A stretch of DNA of 16,357 bases from Chryseosolibacter sp966080355 (GTDB taxonomy: Bacteria; Bacteroidota; Bacteroidia; Cytophagales; Cyclobacteriaceae). Each line of letters opens with the position of its first letter. Positions within the stretch are counted from its first letter, which is position 1. The translations under genes were made by a program, and so were the position numbers. The stretch lies in the NCBI GenBank assembly GCA_966080355.1, contig CBHROW010000093.1, positions 1 through 16,357 of the forward strand. The letters run 5' to 3'. This document shows positions 14,527-16,357 of the stretch, one piece after another. Below the pieces are notes generated by a model. The model did not search any database and was not told where the DNA came from. It worked only from the letters and a program-made list of their open reading frames with translations.

Positions 14527-15108
14527 TTAGTTCTTCACGTATTTTTTGATCTCGTTCTGGCCGTACCAGACGCGTTTATTCGTTTCGATGTCGGTGAGAT
14601 AGAGGGTTGTCACATAATTCACCACACGCTTGTTGTTGTACGAATCGACTTCGGACGTCATATCACCGAAAAGGATCACATCAGCACCGAGTTCCTTTCC
14701 CCATTTCTTCATGGTTGCAGGGTCGGCATAGTCTTGCTGTTGAGCGCGTTCAACCCTCACCTGGTCGCGAAACTGTCCCGACTCCACAATATCGGCCATG
14801 TTTGAATTGTGAATGACTACCTCGAACTTCTTGACATAATTGTCTGCATCGATATGCTCTGAAGTTTTATTGCGGATCTCACCGAGCATGATGATCGGCT
14901 TTCGCGCTTTTTCCTTGGCGTAGGCCTGAAACCCGTCTGAGTTGAACAGATCGTAGATCATCTGGTCGGCAACTTTCCGGCTATCGACATCGTTCCAGCG
15001 CCCACTGAGATCGATCTCGCTCGATGGATCGATGCGCGTTACTCTTCGCGTCTGACAGGAAAACAGCAATAAACAAAGGAAAAAAGACAGGGCTAATACC
15101 TTGGGCAT
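14527..15108 (-). CDS. LpoB-like lipoprotein, penicillin-binding protein activator family
   Basis: A 193-residue lipoprotein with signal peptide MPKVLALSFFLCLLLFSC and lipobox LFSC (C18). The mature start has RIDPSSEIDLSGRWNDVDSR (25-44), followed by ADQMIYDLF, PIIMLGEIRNKTSEHID (71-87), the block around LGADVILFGDM (140-150), and the end LYLTDIETNKRVWYGQNEIKK (169-189 region). These are the hallmarks of the LpoB family (PF13036). In E. coli LpoB is an outer-membrane lipoprotein that reaches through peptidoglycan to activate PBP1B by binding its UB2H domain. In this phylum the partner is not established, so the name describes homology. It has no long disordered linker between C18 and the domain, unlike E. 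coli LpoB. It heads a two-gene unit with the COG3014 lipoprotein. Confidence 0.88.
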   Translation of the reverse strand: MPKVLALSFFLCLLLFSCQTRRVTRIDPSSEIDLSGRWNDVDSRKVADQMIYDLFNSDGFQAYAKEKARKPIIMLGEIRNKTSEHIDADNYVKKFEVVIHNSNMADIVESGQFRDQVRVERAQQQDYADPATMKKWGKELGADVILFGDMTSEVDSYNNKRVVNYVTTLYLTDIETNKRVWYGQNEIKKYVKN

Positions 15109-15162
15109 GGCGTGAATTTACAGCCAAAAAATCAAAAATCTTGCCGGAATTTGGTTTCTAGT

Positions 15163-15270
15163 TTCTGATTTCCGATTTCTGATTTTAGCCCCGATGAATC
15201 TATGGTTCTTCATTGACGGGTTTGAGCTTTGACACTATCAAAATCAGAATTCTCAAATTCGAAATCAGAA
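15163..15270. repeat. inverted repeat bracketing the stop of the epimerase gene
   Basis: The left arm holds TTCTGATTTC (15163-15172) and TTCTGATTTT (15177-15186). The right arm holds their complements in mirror order, AAAATCAGAA (15240-15249) and GAAATCAGAA (15261-15270). The two arms differ mainly by a 7-bp length difference between the blocks. The stop codon of the epimerase (15200-15202) lies in the loop, and the right arm is translated. A 12-base word of the left arm recurs at 143-154. Confidence 0.65.
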
Positions 15271-15916
15271 GACTTTTCAGCTTCGCGATCACGCCCTTCG
15301 GATCTTTTGAACTGAATACGAAGTTCCCGGCCACAAGCACATCAGCTCCGGCCTCCACCAGAAGTTTCGCGTTAGCTTCGTTTACGCCACCATCAATTTC
15401 GATCAGTGCGTTCGAGCCCGAAGCAACGATCATCTCCTTCAAAGCTTTGACCTTCCGGTAAGTGTTTTCAATAAACTTTTGCCCACCGAACCCGGGATTG
15501 ACAGACATCATGCAGATCACATTGATGTCCTGAATTACATTCTCCAACTCCACGATTGACGTATGCGGATTGATAGCAACACCAGCTTTGCAGCCGAGCG
15601 ACTTCAATTGCTGAAGGTTTCGGTGCAGATGCGGACAAGCCTCGACATGCACGGATATGATCTCCGCTCCAGCCTTTCTGAATTCTTCCACATACCGCTC
15701 AGGTTGCACGATCATCAAATGGACATCGAGTGGCTTTTTCGCGTGTCGGGCAATCGCCTGAGTAACGGGAATACCAAATGAGATATTAGGAACGAAAACA
15801 CCATCCATGATGTCGATGTGAATCCAGTCTGCCTGGCTTTCATTCACCATTTTTACTTCTCGTTCGAGGTTGGCAAAATCCGAGGCGAGCATGGACGGAG
15901 AGATCAGTGGAGTCAT
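15200..15916 (-). CDS. rpe: ribulose-phosphate 3-epimerase with an extra C-terminal tail
   Basis: A 238-residue (beta/alpha)8 enzyme that interconverts D-ribulose 5-phosphate and D-xylulose 5-phosphate in the pentose phosphate pathway. Visible are ISPSMLASDFANL (5-17), the metal and catalytic residues H33 and D35 in IHIDIMDG, H66 in DVHLMI, and D175 in IEIDGGV, plus the phosphate loop region MMSVNPGFGGQKF (136-148) and VAGNFVFS (195-202). The start at 15916 is chosen because MTPLISPSML is the normal family N-terminus; the frame is open a further 24 codons upstream. Residues 1-217 match the usual family length. The remaining 21 residues (ISNLRILILIVSKL and the following KPVNEEP) look added, and most are encoded by the right arm of the inverted repeat at 15163-15270. 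Confidence 0.95.
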   Translation of the reverse strand: MTPLISPSMLASDFANLEREVKMVNESQADWIHIDIMDGVFVPNISFGIPVTQAIARHAKKPLDVHLMIVQPERYVEEFRKAGAEIISVHVEACPHLHRNLQQLKSLGCKAGVAINPHTSIVELENVIQDINVICMMSVNPGFGGQKFIENTYRKVKALKEMIVASGSNALIEIDGGVNEANAKLLVEAGADVLVAGNFVFSSKDPKGVIAKLKSLLISNLRILILIVSKLKPVNEEP

Positions 15917-15985
15917 GGCGCAAAAGTCAATAAACGAAGTTGAAAAATCAAGATTGGTTTTTACACCATCGTCCCTCGCATGGCA

Positions 15986-15993
15986 CAAACTTA
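15986..15993 (-). promoter_or_regulatory. candidate Bacteroidota -7 box for the epimerase gene
   Basis: The minus strand reads TAAGTTTG, an exact TAnnTTTG match, about 70 nt before the epimerase start at 15916. No TTTG-type -33 element is found at the expected 19-21 nt spacing, so the call is weak. Confidence 0.3.
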
Positions 15994-16022
15994 TGATAAA
16001 TTCAAAAGTCTTATCCGGAATC

Positions 16023-16077
16023 TTTGTGCGTCCGGTTCCACAGTCGTGTTTTTGAATTTATAGAAGGGGTGAACCGG
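16023..16077 (+). promoter_or_regulatory. candidate promoter and inverted repeat before the right-edge lipoprotein
   Basis: TTTG (16023-16026) and TGTTTTTG (16047-16054), separated by 20 nt, resemble a Bacteroidota promoter with one mismatch in the -7 box (TAnnTTTG). CCGGTTC (16032-16038) and GAACCGG (16071-16077) form a 7-bp inverted repeat that straddles the -7 box and predicted start site, where a regulator could bind. Both may be chance. Confidence 0.25.
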
Positions 16078-16135
16078 CCGAAAAATTTGTATGGGGCGTT
16101 TTTGTGAGTTTCGGTTAACACCAACCAAATGCACT

Positions 16136-16357
16136 ATGATCAACGCACAAAAGTTATCGATTTTAATTCTGTTATTGTTTGCGATCGGTTGTCAGGACCA
16201 ATCCATGAGTCCACAGACCGATCAGGAAAAAATGAACAGCTTGCCGCGACAAACAAGCTCGGCATTAGCTGCTGCAGCCACTCCCATTCAGATTTACGGA
16301 AGCTGGCATTGTGGAAATGATGCTTGTACTTGGGCAACTGTGAGAACGGTAGCAGAA
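16136..16357 (+). CDS. start of a lipoprotein gene cut by the right edge
   Basis: An open frame from ATG 16136 continues without a stop to the last base, giving 74 codons. The N-terminus MINAQKLSILILLLFAIGCQ is a good lipoprotein signal (lipobox AIGC, C19), followed by a polar linker rich in S, T, Q and A and then by the start of a folded part, IYGSWHCGNDACTWATVR (about 53-70), with two cysteines. I do not recognise the family from this fragment; it is probably a surface or periplasmic protein. No Shine-Dalgarno is seen. It is transcribed divergently from the epimerase gene, with a 219-bp region between the two start codons. The ATG at 16129 starts a different frame that ends within 63 codons and shows no family features. 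Confidence 0.75.
   Translation, partial: MINAQKLSILILLLFAIGCQDQSMSPQTDQEKMNSLPRQTSSALAAAATPIQIYGSWHCGNDACTWATVRTVAE

Noticed and set aside
15917..15988. Upstream extension of the epimerase to 15988
   Set aside because: The conserved N-terminus of the family begins at MTPLISPSML (15916), and the extension covers the candidate promoter.

Overview
The window looks like a chromosomal segment from a member of the Bacteroidota, probably of the Cytophagales type. The reasons are poor Shine-Dalgarno sequences at most genes, spacers with candidate TAnnTTTG-type -7 boxes, and gene families common in that phylum: DUF6807/'PmoA', tandem DUF1080, Tat-exported Gfo/Idh/MocA proteins, and lipoproteins with short signal peptides. 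The phylum is inferred from gene content and style, not from a marker comparison. I see no phage, transposase, tRNA, rRNA or CRISPR array.

Layout. (1) 1-298: left edge with no assignable gene and a possible stem structure. (2) 299-887, plus strand: a YtxH-type small membrane protein and a holin-family-like membrane protein, probably an envelope or stress pair. They converge on (3) 897-2117, minus: a RhlE-like DEAD-box RNA helicase. (4) 2226-7915, minus: a compact five-gene run that reads as one operon, in transcription order a cytoplasmic IolW/YdgJ-like dehydrogenase, an exported protein with two 3-keto-glycoside hydrolase (DUF1080) domains, a Tat-exported Gfo/Idh/MocA oxidoreductase, a DUF6807 lipoprotein, and an SDR resembling D-mannonate oxidoreductase. 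(5) 8001-11745, minus: gyrA followed 10 nt later by an exported TPR protein, closed by a good intrinsic terminator. (6) 11900-12916, minus: an unrecognised, probably outer-membrane protein that seems to use a non-AUG start. (7) 13098-15108, minus: an LpoB-like lipoprotein and a COG3014-type TPR lipoprotein. (8) 15200-15916, minus: ribulose-phosphate 3-epimerase with an unusual C-terminal tail. (9) 16136 to the edge, plus: the first 74 codons of a lipoprotein gene.

How the genes work together. Region 4 is the most interesting system. An exported dehydrogenase could oxidise a sugar hydroxyl (C3 in studied systems), DUF1080 domains could then cleave the 3-keto glycoside without a classical glycoside hydrolase, and cytoplasmic dehydrogenases could reduce or recycle the products. 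No SusC/SusD pair, glycosidase or transporter lies inside the run, so the substrate is unknown. The rest is mostly housekeeping: topoisomerase, RNA helicase, pentose phosphate enzyme, and envelope lipoproteins.

Most spacers longer than about 90 bp are built from short, degenerate, inverted or tandem words. One pair of such arms brackets the stop codon of the epimerase gene and encodes most of its extra C-terminal residues.
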